A stretch of 9,126 nucleotides of DNA from DATKKM01 sp035542855 (GCA_035542855.1 DATKKM010000121.1:1-9126), one strand, 5' to 3'; counted from the stretch's first letter, positions 1-6,290 are shown. Notes: a model not told the origin generated them from the letters alone. A program made the numbers and translations.

Positions 1-150
1 GAGTTCGGTCTCAGGCCAAACGACAGGCCATTCGATATACAGATTGTGAGCTCAATCGATGAGCGCTCTTTGCTAATGATCGGCACTGGAATGGGTGGGA
101 GTGCCGTTGGAGCCGTAATCATCGAGAGGGTGCTCATGGCCTTGTTCTGA
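1..150 (+). CDS. C-terminal end of an unidentified protein (partial)
   Basis: Frame 1 is open from the first base to a TGA at 148-150, giving 49 residues, while the other two plus frames close within about 60 bases. The tail is Gly-rich and hydrophobic (about residues 26-49, beginning MIGTGMGGSAVGAV and ending in MALF), which could be a membrane-associated or buried C-terminal helix. Hand-counted GC is 79 of 150 bases, and only about two thirds of third positions are G or C, clearly below the genes to its right. That could mean a different origin or relaxed selection. I do not recognise the family. It ends 53 bases before the pheS ATG. A chance open frame of this length is possible, so confidence is moderate to low. 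Confidence 0.4.
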   Translation, partial: EFGLRPNDRPFDIQIVSSIDERSLLMIGTGMGGSAVGAVIIERVLMALF

Positions 151-163
151 TCACTGCCAGTCG

Positions 164-193
164 TTGCCGCTGCTTCGCGGCCAGCCATATACT
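164..193 (+). promoter_or_regulatory. Candidate promoter of pheST
   Basis: A TATACT hexamer at 188-193 (5 of 6 to TATAAT) lies 18 bases after TTGCCG at 164-169 (4 of 6 to TTGACA). A start site 7-8 bases past the -10 would fall at about 200-202, directly before the pheS ATG at 203. No Shine-Dalgarno-like purine run precedes that ATG, so initiation on a leaderless or near-leaderless mRNA is plausible. This is inferred from spacing alone. Confidence 0.45.
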
Positions 194-202
194 CGAACCC
201 AC

Positions 203-1249
203 ATGACGTCCGCACCTGACACCGTATCCGCCATCGAAGAGGCCGCACTGCGCGACCTCAAGGCCACCGCAGACCTCGAGGCACTCGAGGCCTGGCGCGT
301 CGGCTATCTCGGCCGCAAGGGGCGCCTCACCACGCTCCTGCGCTCGCTGCCGGACCTGCCGATGGAGCAGCGCAAGACCATCGGCCGCGAGGGCAACGAG
401 GCCAAGGCTCGCCTGGAAGCCGCCCACGACGCGCATAAGACGGAACTGGAGCAGAAGCGCCTGGCGCAGGTTATCGAGAGCGAGCGCCTTGACGTCACGC
501 TGCCCGGCCCGCCGCTGCCGCGCGGCCGCCTGCACCCGATCACGCAGACCATGCGCGACCTCCTCGCGGCGTTCAAAAGCATGGGCTTCCAGGTCGTCGA
601 AGGGCCGGAGGTGGAGTGGGACCGCTACAACTTCGAGGCGTTGCGCATCCCCCAGGACCACCCTGCGCGCGACATGTGGGACACCCTCTGGATCGACTAC
701 GAGAAGGACGGCCGCCGCCCCATGCTCCTGCGCACACACACTTCGCCGAACCAGATCCGCGTCATGGAGAAGCGCCAGCCGCCGATCCGCATCATCGTGC
801 CCGGCAAGTGCTACCGCTTCGAGGCCACCGACGCCACGCACGAGTGGCAGCTTTCCCAGATCGAGGGTCTGGCCATCGATGAGGGCATCGGCATGACCGA
901 CCTCAAGGGCACGCTCGCCGAGGTCGCCCGCCGCATCTTCGGGGCCGAGCGCCGAGTGTCCTTCCGCTGTTCGTATTACCCCTTCGTGGAGCCGGGGATG
1001 GACGTCAACATCGACTGCTTCATCTGCCGTGGCGAAGGCTGCCGCACCTGCCACTACGGCGGCTGGATCGAGGTGCTGGGCTCGGGCATGGTGCACCCGG
1101 AGATCATCGCCGCTCAGGGCTACGACGCCGACCGCTACACCGGCTTCGCCTTCGGCGTCGGCATCGAGCGCATCGCGCTGCTGCGCTACGGCGTCGACGA
1201 CATCCGCCATTTCTACGCCAACGATACGCGCTTCCTGCGCCAGTTCTGA
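203..1249 (+). CDS. pheS: Phenylalanyl-tRNA synthetase alpha subunit
   Basis: Cytoplasmic enzyme that charges tRNA-Phe with phenylalanine as an alpha2-beta2 heterotetramer with PheT. The 348-residue length is typical. Residues 1-95 form the charged N-terminal tRNA-contacting coiled coil. The class II catalytic core follows: LRTHTSPNQIR near 176, the motif 2 region CYRFEATDATHEWQLSQIEG (203-222) and motif 3 GFAFGVGIERIALLRYG (314-330), then the usual C-terminal DDIRHFYANDTRFL. Within motif 2 the Gln and Glu of QxEG are kept, but the usual Phe three residues before QxEG is Leu (WQLSQ). Four cysteines at 272, 275, 280 and 283 make a CxxC-x4-CxxC knuckle also known in Bacillus- and Thermus-type PheS. 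An in-frame TTG at 164 would add 13 residues, but ATG 203 gives the family-like N terminus. The gene lies 6 bases before pheT and is co-transcribed with it. Confidence 0.96.
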   Translation: MTSAPDTVSAIEEAALRDLKATADLEALEAWRVGYLGRKGRLTTLLRSLPDLPMEQRKTIGREGNEAKARLEAAHDAHKTELEQKRLAQVIESERLDVTLPGPPLPRGRLHPITQTMRDLLAAFKSMGFQVVEGPEVEWDRYNFEALRIPQDHPARDMWDTLWIDYEKDGRRPMLLRTHTSPNQIRVMEKRQPPIRIIVPGKCYRFEATDATHEWQLSQIEGLAIDEGIGMTDLKGTLAEVARRIFGAERRVSFRCSYYPFVEPGMDVNIDCFICRGEGCRTCHYGGWIEVLGSGMVHPEIIAAQGYDADRYTGFAFGVGIERIALLRYGVDDIRHFYANDTRFLRQF

Positions 1250-1255
1250 GCCGAG

Positions 1256-3658
1256 ATGCGCGTACCTCTGAGCTGGCTCGCCGACTACGTAGACCTGACC
1301 GCCGGCACGCGCGAGATCGCCCGCCGCCTGACCATCGCCGGCATCGAAGTCGATGACATCATCACCCCCGGCGAATGGGACGGCATCGTCGTCGCCCATG
1401 TCGAGAAGGTGGAGCCGCATCCCAACGCAGACCGCCTGCGCCTGGCCACTGTCGATATCGGCAACGGCGAGCACCCGCGTGTCGTCTGCGGCGCGCCGAA
1501 CATCGCGGAGGGGCAGAACGTGGCCTACGCCGCACTCGGCGCGAAGCTGATCGACGGGCACACCGGCCAGCCTACCGTTCTCAAGGCGGCGAAGATCCGC
1601 GGCGTCGAATCGCAGGGGATGATCTGCTCGGAGAAGGAGCTCGGCCTCTCCGAAGAGCACACCGGCATCCTCGTCCTGCCGAAGGACGCGAAGGCCGGCA
1701 CGCCGCTTGCCGAGGTGGTCGGCGACACGATCTTCGATCTGGACCTGACACCGAACAGGCCGGACTGGTTCTCCGTACTCGGCATCGCCCGCGAGGTCGC
1801 CGCGCTGACAGGGCAGAAGTGGCGTGACCCGCCGCTCGACTACGAGGCGAAGGGCGCCGCGGCCCGCAGCTTCGTCAAGATCGATATCGAAGACCCGGAC
1901 CTCTGCGCGCGCTACGCTGGCGCGGTCATCGAAAACGTCAAGATCGCGGACTCCCCGGCGTGGATGCAGGACCGGCTGATCGCCGCCGGCATGCGCCCGA
2001 TCAACAACGTCGTCGACATAACAAACTACGTCATGCTGGAGATGGGCCAGCCGCTCCACGCCTTCGACTACGAGAAGGTGCGCGGCCGGCAGATCATCGT
2101 CCGCCGCGCCAGGAAGGGCGAGAAGCTCACCCTCCTCACCGAGGACAAACCGCGCGAACTGTCGCCGGACATGCTCGTGATCGCAGACGGGGAGGGCGCC
2201 ACGGCGGTAGCCGGCGTCATGGGTGGCGGAGAGAGCGAGGTCACGCGGGCCACGCGCACCGTGCTCCTTGAGTCCGCGAACTTCAAGGGAACTAGCGTCC
2301 GCCGCACCAGCCAGGCGCTGAAGCTGCGCACCGACGCCTCCAGCCGCTTCGAGAAGGGGCTCAGCCGCCTCCTGCCGCCGCTGGCCGCCGCGCGCGCCGT
2401 CAGGCTAATGGTGGAGCTGTGCGGGGGCACGGCAGCGCAGGGCCTCGTCGACGTCTTTCCGGGGAAAGCGGAGGAAGGCCCGGTCACCGTCACCATGGAC
2501 CGCCTTTCACGCGTCCTCGGCCTCGCGGTGCCACCGGAGCAGGTTACTTCGATCCTCACCTCCCTCGGCTTCGGCTGCGATTGGCCGGCGCCGGACCGCT
2601 GCGTCGTCAGCGTCCCGTACTGGCGCACGGACGTCGCCCTGGATGTCGACGTGATCGAGGAGGTCGCCCGCGTTATCGGCTACGACCAGTTGCCGACCAC
2701 CCAGCTGCGCGGCCAGGTCCCCACCGACTTCCCGCAGCCGCTGACCGCCCTCCGGGAGCGCGTGAAGGACATCATGGCCTCGATCGCCCAGGAGGTGATC
2801 ACCTACTCGATGTCTGACCTCGAGACACTCGGCGCTGTGCTGCCGCCGGAGGAACTGGCGATCAACCGCCCGCTCAGGCTCGCTAACCCGCTCAGCCGCC
2901 AGTGGGAATACGCCCGCACCACGCTCCGCCACTCTCTGCTGCAGACGCTGTCTGCGAACATCCGTGGCAGCCAGGACCTCATCTCTCTGTTCGAGACCGC
3001 TCGCGTCTACATCCCGCGCGAGGACGATCTGCCGCACGAGGTCGAGACGCTGTGCAGCGTCGTCTCCGGGCGCCTGCCGGACCGCTGGGGGATGCCAACA
3101 GGCCGCGACGCAGGCTTCTTCGAGGCGAAGGCTCACCTCGACCGTCTCTTCGCCGAGCTCCGCGTCCCGGCCGAATACCGCGACACGCACGACTTCGCCT
3201 ACCTGCCCGGCCGCACCGCCGAGGTCTTCGCCGGCGAGAGCGCCATCGGCCTCATCGGCGAGGTGCACCCACGCGTCACGGCCGTCTTCGACGTCAGCCG
3301 CCCGGTCGCAATGTTCGAGATCAACCTGGAGGCGCTCCTGCCGCACGTCCCGCCGATCCCGCGCTACGAGCCGGTCTCGCAGTATCCGCCGGTGGAGCAG
3401 GACCTCGCGGTGATCGTCGATGCCGATATGCCGGCCGGCCGCGTCCTGGAGCTGATCCGCGCCTTCCCGGTCGTCGCCGAGGCGCGCGTCTTCGATGTCT
3501 ACACCGGCGACCCGATCCCCGCAGGGAAGAAGTCGCTTGCCTTCGCCATCGCCTTCCAGTCGAAGGACAGCACGCTAACGGACGAAGACGCCACCAAGCA
3601 GCGCAACCGCATCATCGAGCGCCTGCGCCGCGAACTGGGCGCCGAGCCGCGCGCATAA
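1256..3658 (+). CDS. pheT: Phenylalanyl-tRNA synthetase beta subunit
   Basis: Beta subunit of the PheST heterotetramer; it binds tRNA-Phe, edits mischarged Tyr-tRNA-Phe and structurally supports the alpha active site. At 800 residues it is full length for the bacterial type. Domains in order: N-terminal segment (MRVPLSWLADYV); OB-fold tRNA-binding domain about 42-150; the FDLDLTPNRPDWFS linker at 160-173; B3/B4 editing domain about 210-390 with the conserved RPINNVVDITNYV block at 247-259; B5 domain about 408-480 with the acidic DVDVIEEVARVIGYD segment; catalytic-like core about 495-690; and the C-terminal FDX-ACB anticodon-binding domain about 703-797, starting YEPVSQYPPVEQDLAV. No domain is missing or broken. 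The ATG follows the pheS TGA by 6 bases with only a weak Shine-Dalgarno (GCCGAG), suggesting translational coupling. Confidence 0.97.
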   Translation: MRVPLSWLADYVDLTAGTREIARRLTIAGIEVDDIITPGEWDGIVVAHVEKVEPHPNADRLRLATVDIGNGEHPRVVCGAPNIAEGQNVAYAALGAKLIDGHTGQPTVLKAAKIRGVESQGMICSEKELGLSEEHTGILVLPKDAKAGTPLAEVVGDTIFDLDLTPNRPDWFSVLGIAREVAALTGQKWRDPPLDYEAKGAAARSFVKIDIEDPDLCARYAGAVIENVKIADSPAWMQDRLIAAGMRPINNVVDITNYVMLEMGQPLHAFDYEKVRGRQIIVRRARKGEKLTLLTEDKPRELSPDMLVIADGEGATAVAGVMGGGESEVTRATRTVLLESANFKGTSVRRTSQALKLRTDASSRFEKGLSRLLPPLAAARAVRLMVELCGGTAAQGLVDVFPGKAEEGPVTVTMDRLSRVLGLAVPPEQVTSILTSLGFGCDWPAPDRCVVSVPYWRTDVALDVDVIEEVARVIGYDQLPTTQLRGQVPTDFPQPLTALRERVKDIMASIAQEVITYSMSDLETLGAVLPPEELAINRPLRLANPLSRQWEYARTTLRHSLLQTLSANIRGSQDLISLFETARVYIPREDDLPHEVETLCSVVSGRLPDRWGMPTGRDAGFFEAKAHLDRLFAELRVPAEYRDTHDFAYLPGRTAEVFAGESAIGLIGEVHPRVTAVFDVSRPVAMFEINLEALLPHVPPIPRYEPVSQYPPVEQDLAVIVDADMPAGRVLELIRAFPVVAEARVFDVYTGDPIPAGKKSLAFAIAFQSKDSTLTDEDATKQRNRIIERLRRELGAEPRA

Positions 3659-3660
3659 CC

Positions 3661-3715
3661 GCTCGTCCTGAGTCTGCCGGAGGATCACCGCAGCTAATCG
3701 AAGCCGCAGTCTGAG
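3661..3715. repeat. Imperfect hairpin between convergent pheT and smpB
   Basis: The 62-base gap between the convergent stops contains CTGAGTCTGC (3668-3677) and GCAGTCTGAG (3706-3715), which can pair at 8 of 10 positions around a 28-base loop. Inside it, GTCCT (3666-3669 and neighbour) and AGGAT (3681-3685) can form a smaller stem. The left arm, reading TCGTCCTGAGTCTGCCGGAG, resembles dispersed CCTGAG...GAAGGA hairpin elements I remember from intergenic regions of GC-rich bacteria. There is no T-run on either strand, so this is not a clear intrinsic terminator, although it could slow or protect both convergent transcripts. Confidence 0.3.
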
Positions 3716-3720
3716 CCGGC

Positions 3721-4176
3721 CTACGCCCGCCGCCGCATCGCCCGCTGCATGCTGCGCTCCGCCTCTCGCTTGGCGATCGCCTCGCGCTTGTCGTACTTGC
3801 GCTTGCCGCGGGCCAGCGCGATCTCCAGCTTCGCTTTGCCGTTCTTCAGGTAGAGGCGGATGGGGATGATCGTCGCGCCGGAGGTCGTGGCCTCCTGCGC
3901 CAGGTCGCGGATCTCGCGCTTGTGCAGCAGCAGTTTGCGGCTGCGCGTCGGCTCGTGGTTCACGCGCGCGGGCGGGTAGTGGGCGATGTGCGCGCCCACC
4001 AGCCACATCTCGTCGCCTTCAGGGCGCACGTAGGCCTCACGGATGCTGACGTGGCCCTCCCGGATCGACTTGATCTCGGTTCCGGTCAGGGCGAGGCCGG
4101 CCTCCAGCGTCCTCAGGATGTGGTAATCGAAACCGGCTTTCCGGTTAGAGGCGACTGTCTTCTCGCCGGCGGGCAT
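3721..4176 (-). CDS. smpB: SsrA-binding protein SmpB
   Basis: Small basic RNA-binding protein that delivers alanyl-tmRNA to stalled ribosomes for trans-translation. The length of 151 residues is typical. Recognisable segments are NRKAGFDY (11-18, matching the NRKA-x-DY start of the family), GTEIKSIREGHVSI (32-45), HKREIRDL (85-92), the second RNA-binding segment NGKAKLEIALARGKRKYDKR (112-131) and a very basic C-terminal tail (RAMRRRA). That tail is the part which enters the empty mRNA channel. The start is ATG (CAT at 4174-4176); no good Shine-Dalgarno is visible before it. It lies 26 bases downstream of the S41 protease gene on the same strand, so it is probably its second cistron and may depend on coupling. 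No tmRNA gene is visible in this window. Confidence 0.96.
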   Translation of the reverse strand: MPAGEKTVASNRKAGFDYHILRTLEAGLALTGTEIKSIREGHVSIREAYVRPEGDEMWLVGAHIAHYPPARVNHEPTRSRKLLLHKREIRDLAQEATTSGATIIPIRLYLKNGKAKLEIALARGKRKYDKREAIAKREAERSMQRAMRRRA

Positions 4177-4202
4177 GGCAGGGAAGCGCTTTACATAACC
4201 CG

Positions 4203-5477
4203 TTACGGACTTGTCGCCACTGGTGTCGGCGTAGCCGCCGGAGTCGGGGGCGGCACGAAGGCCGTCCCGTTGATCTCGGAGTGCAGCAGGTCAATGGCTG
4301 TGAACAGCTGCGGGCCTTCCTTGCCGGGCTGATCGGCGTCCGTCTGGTCCATCTTGATGTCCGGGGTCAGGCCCACGCCTTCGATGAGGGTGCCGTTTGG
4401 CGTCAGCCAGCGCGCGATAGAGATGTAGATCGCGCCGCCGTTGGACAGCTGGCGCAGGTGGTTGACGGAACCCTTGCCGAACGTCTGCGTGCCGATCAGC
4501 TCCGCGCGGCCGTGGTCGTGGAGCGCCCCGGACAGCACCTCGGAGCCGCTGGCGGAGTTCTTGTCCACCAGGATGGCGATCTTCAGGTTCAGGCCCTCGC
4601 CGCCGGAGTGAGCGTCGTAAACGGTCTTGTTGCCGTCACGGTCGACCTGCGTGAGGATCGTGCCGTCGTCGATGAACATGTCCGCGATCGAGACCGTGGC
4701 GTCCAGGCCGCCGCCGGGGTTGCCGCGCAGGTCCAGGATCAGTCCCTTCTTGCCTTCCTGGTTGATCTGGTTCAGCGCGTTGCGGACGTCGTTCACCGTC
4801 TGGTCCGTGAACTGCTGGATCTGCAGGTACGCCAGGTCCGGCACAACGGCGCCTGTCGAGTCATGCACGTCGCCGACGAAGACCGTCGGGATCGCCACCG
4901 TGGCCCGCGTGATCGTGATGTCTTCCTGGGAGCGGTCCGTGTGACGCACCGTCAGCGTGACCGGCGTGCCGGCCGCGCCGCGGATCTTCTGCACGGCTGT
5001 GGCCACAGACCAGCCTTCCGTGGACTCGCCGTCGACGGCCAGGATTACGTCGCCGGGCTGGATGCCGGCCTTCTCCGCCGGCGAATCGCGGAACGGCGAG
5101 ATGATGACGATCTCGTGCGTCGTGGCGTCCTGATTAACGTTGGCGCCGATGCCTTCGAAGCTGCCGGTGATCAGGTCGACTCCGTTCTTCAGGACGTCCG
5201 GGGGGATGTACACGCTGTGCGGGTCGTTGAGGGACTGGATCATCCCGTCGATCGCCCCCAGCTGCAGCGAGTCCGGCGTCACCGCGCTCGGATTGACGAA
5301 GTCCTGCTGGATGATGCCCTGGATCTCGTTCAGGATCGCGTAGTTGCCAGCGTCGGCAGACTGTCCGCTGCTGTTGCCGCCCGAGTTGTCGTTAATCGCA
5401 TAGCCGGCCACGCCGGACAGCGCGACTAGCAGCACAAAGACGAGACCCGCCAGGCCCCACTTGAGTCTGTTCCACAT
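4203..5477 (-). CDS. S41 family C-terminal processing (tail-specific) serine protease
   Basis: Membrane-anchored protease that cleaves proteins near their C termini outside the cytoplasm. The 424 residues comprise an N-terminal membrane anchor or uncleaved signal at about 8-27 (LAGLVFVLLVALSGVAGYA), a polar Gly/Ser/Asn linker to about 45, the S41 N-terminal helical segment 45-100, and a PDZ domain about 105-185 with SPAEKAGIQPGDVILAVDG. The protease core follows, with LILDLRGNPGGGLD (246-259), NSASGSE containing the predicted nucleophile Ser310, and TFGKGSV with the predicted general base Lys335. The 25-residue Ser-Lys spacing equals that of E. coli Prc (Ser430/Lys455). A Pro/Thr-rich tail (407-424) follows. 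The start is ATG at 5475-5477, with a good Shine-Dalgarno 8 bases upstream. CtpA, CtpB or Prc would be reasonable names; I cannot choose between orthologues. Confidence 0.93.
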   Translation of the reverse strand: MWNRLKWGLAGLVFVLLVALSGVAGYAINDNSGGNSSGQSADAGNYAILNEIQGIIQQDFVNPSAVTPDSLQLGAIDGMIQSLNDPHSVYIPPDVLKNGVDLITGSFEGIGANVNQDATTHEIVIISPFRDSPAEKAGIQPGDVILAVDGESTEGWSVATAVQKIRGAAGTPVTLTVRHTDRSQEDITITRATVAIPTVFVGDVHDSTGAVVPDLAYLQIQQFTDQTVNDVRNALNQINQEGKKGLILDLRGNPGGGLDATVSIADMFIDDGTILTQVDRDGNKTVYDAHSGGEGLNLKIAILVDKNSASGSEVLSGALHDHGRAELIGTQTFGKGSVNHLRQLSNGGAIYISIARWLTPNGTLIEGVGLTPDIKMDQTDADQPGKEGPQLFTAIDLLHSEINGTAFVPPPTPAATPTPVATSP

Positions 5478-5485
5478 GGTTTACG

Positions 5486-5494
5486 TCACCTCTC
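5486..5494 (-). promoter_or_regulatory. Ribosome binding site of the S41 protease gene
   Basis: On the minus strand this reads GAGAGGTGA, a near-complete match to the anti-Shine-Dalgarno complement, with 8 bases to the ATG. It confirms the start at 5477 and predicts efficient translation of the protease relative to smpB behind it. Confidence 0.75.
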
Positions 5495-5523
5495 GCCGCG
5501 TGGGCATTAACATAAGGAGCCGC

Positions 5524-5622
5524 ATGAGAAAGCGGCCGGGGGAATCAGCATCGTTGAGGAAAGTCCAGAAGGGGCTCGCAGGGATCGGGCCGCCGGCCCC
5601 GTATGACACCTTTCCAGTCTAG
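5524..5622 (+). CDS. Possible 32-residue small ORF
   Basis: ATG at 5524 is preceded by TAAGGAG (5513-5519) at a short 4-base spacing, and the frame runs to TAG at 5620-5622. The peptide is basic at its start (MRKRPGESASLRKVQKGLAG), then Pro-rich, ending in TFPV. I recognise no family. Nothing but the Shine-Dalgarno match supports translation, and no good promoter is visible just upstream. It overlaps the nested inverted repeats, so the constraint here may be RNA or DNA structure rather than coding. Confidence 0.18.
   Translation: MRKRPGESASLRKVQKGLAGIGPPAPYDTFPV
5558..5615. repeat. Nested inverted repeats (potential structured RNA or attenuator)
   Basis: GGAAAG (5558-5563) can pair with CTTTCC (5610-5615). 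Inside it, GGGGC (5571-5575) pairs with GCCCC (5596-5600), or alternatively GGGCC (5587-5591) pairs with GGCCC (5595-5599). The nested arrangement can form on either strand; on the minus strand it would lie in the leader of the protease mRNA. No T-run follows. The function is unknown. Confidence 0.3.
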
Positions 5623-5795
5623 CATTGGCTCTCTGGAGCGGGCAATTTGCCGTCTTAACCACCGATCGCATCCACCTCTGGTGATACGGACGCCGGGTTG
5701 CGCCGGTTCGTTGTTCGCGCGCAAGCCCTATCTAGCGCAGACATAACATATATAGTGCGAACACACGAAGCGGGCAGGGAAATGCCCCCTTCGGC

Positions 5796-5801
5796 TATCA
5801 T
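5796..5801 (+). promoter_or_regulatory. Candidate -10 element directly before the PTPS-family gene
   Basis: TATCAT (4 of 6 to TATAAT) ends 6 bases before the GTG start at 5808, so transcription from it would begin at or next to the start codon. No matching -35 is present at the right distance (5773-5778 reads GGCAGG). The absence of a Shine-Dalgarno before this GTG makes a leaderless start conceivable, but the TATATAGT block at 5749-5756 is an alternative promoter. Confidence 0.25.
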
Positions 5802-5807
5802 CAGCCC

Positions 5808-6290
5808 GTGGCCTTCAGCATCCGGCTTGAGCACAACACGCTGCGCTTCGCCGCCGCGCACTTCGCGACCTTCGCCGGTGACCTGGAGCCCCTCCATGGG
5901 CACAACTACCAGGTCACCGTGGAGCTCACCGGCGCCCTTACGCCCGACTCGTGGGTGCTGGACTTCAGCGTCGCCAAGCGCCTGGTCCGCGAGCTCTGCC
6001 AGGAGCTGGACCACAAGTTCATCCTGGCGGCCGCCAACCCGCACCTCACCGTCACGCACGCCGCCGGCGAATACGAGATTCGCTTCGGGAGCCGCCGATA
6101 CGTGTTCCCGGAGGGCGACGTGGCCCCGCTCGACATCGACAACACCATGGCGGAGCGCCTGGCGGAGTGGATCGCCTCCCGCCTGGGCGCCAGATTGGCC
6201 AATATAGGGGCGAATAACGTTATGTCGATTGGTGTTGGGGTCGAGGAGATGCCGGGCCAGGCCGGCTGGTTCCGGCTGGACCTCCCCTGA
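5808..6290 (+). CDS. PTPS-III-type 6-pyruvoyl-tetrahydropterin synthase paralogue (predicted FolB replacement)
   Basis: Zinc-dependent pterin enzyme of the PTPS/QueD fold, 160 residues. The zinc ligands are His18 (AAHF), His30 and His32 (LHGHNY). The usual catalytic Cys of the CxxxHGH motif is absent: that position is Leu26, and Glu27 makes an ExxHGH arrangement. Family work (Pribat and co-workers; Plasmodium PTPS) shows that paralogues with this Glu cleave the side chain of dihydroneopterin triphosphate to 6-hydroxymethyl-dihydropterin, replacing FolB in folate synthesis. Other conserved sites are LDH (67-69), DNTMAERLAEWI (111-122) and a pterin-binding Glu near 146-147. An extended segment (about 77-110, with RYVFPEGDV) distinguishes it from E. 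coli QueD. GTG 5808 is the only possible start after the in-frame TAG at 5733. An AT-richer codon patch lies at residues 129-144. Misannotation as QueD is likely in automatic pipelines. Confidence 0.88.
   Translation: MAFSIRLEHNTLRFAAAHFATFAGDLEPLHGHNYQVTVELTGALTPDSWVLDFSVAKRLVRELCQELDHKFILAAANPHLTVTHAAGEYEIRFGSRRYVFPEGDVAPLDIDNTMAERLAEWIASRLGARLANIGANNVMSIGVGVEEMPGQAGWFRLDLP

Larger units (their letters stand above)
5478..5807. other. Divergent intergenic region between protease and PTPS-family gene
   Basis: These 330 bases separate the leftward protease gene from the rightward pterin gene and should carry promoters for both. Contents I can see: the protease ribosome binding site (5486-5494), a possible 32-codon ORF (5524-5622), nested inverted repeats (5558-5615), a near-palindrome GGCAA-T-TTGCC (5641-5651), an imperfect tandem pair CGCCGGGTTG/CGCCGGTTCG (5691-5710), an AT-rich block with overlapping -10-like hexamers (TATATA and TATAGT, 5749-5756), a short GGGCA/TGCCC hairpin (5772-5787) and TATCAT at 5796-5801. 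No convincing -35 pairs with these -10 candidates. For the protease, TTGCCC-18-TAGACT on the minus strand (5616-5645) is a weak candidate. Confidence 0.5.

Noticed and set aside
164..202. TTG at 164 as the pheS start
   Set aside because: It would overlap the candidate -35 and adds 13 residues not typical of PheS; ATG 203 gives the expected length and N terminus.
134..2059. 641-codon open frame on the minus strand opposite pheS and pheT
   Set aside because: It is antisense to two unmistakable core genes, lacks any recognisable domain, and is the kind of long shadow frame that G/C-ending codons create on the opposite strand.
2507..3346. 279-codon minus-strand frame inside pheT
   Set aside because: Antisense shadow of conserved PheT domains; no motifs and no ribosome binding site.
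4281..5429. 382-codon plus-strand frame opposite the S41 protease
   Set aside because: The translation is Arg/Val/Ala-rich without motifs, while the minus strand encodes a complete S41 protease with catalytic Ser and Lys; it is a shadow frame.
5556..5566. GAGGAAAGTCC, a signature string of bacterial RNase P RNA
   Set aside because: No P4 3' strand (ACAGAA-type) or other conserved segments follow, and the gap is far too short for an rnpB gene; probably coincidence.
5757..5770. CGAACACACGAAGC as a possible LexA (SOS) box
   Set aside because: The left half matches the CGAAC half-site but the right half does not read GTTCG; no dyad symmetry and no DNA-repair gene nearby.
5478..5807. tRNA, tmRNA or tetrahydrofolate riboswitch in the divergent region
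   Set aside because: I found no GGTTCGA-type T-arm with acceptor pairing, no tmRNA tail and no recognisable riboswitch core on either strand, despite smpB and a folate gene nearby.
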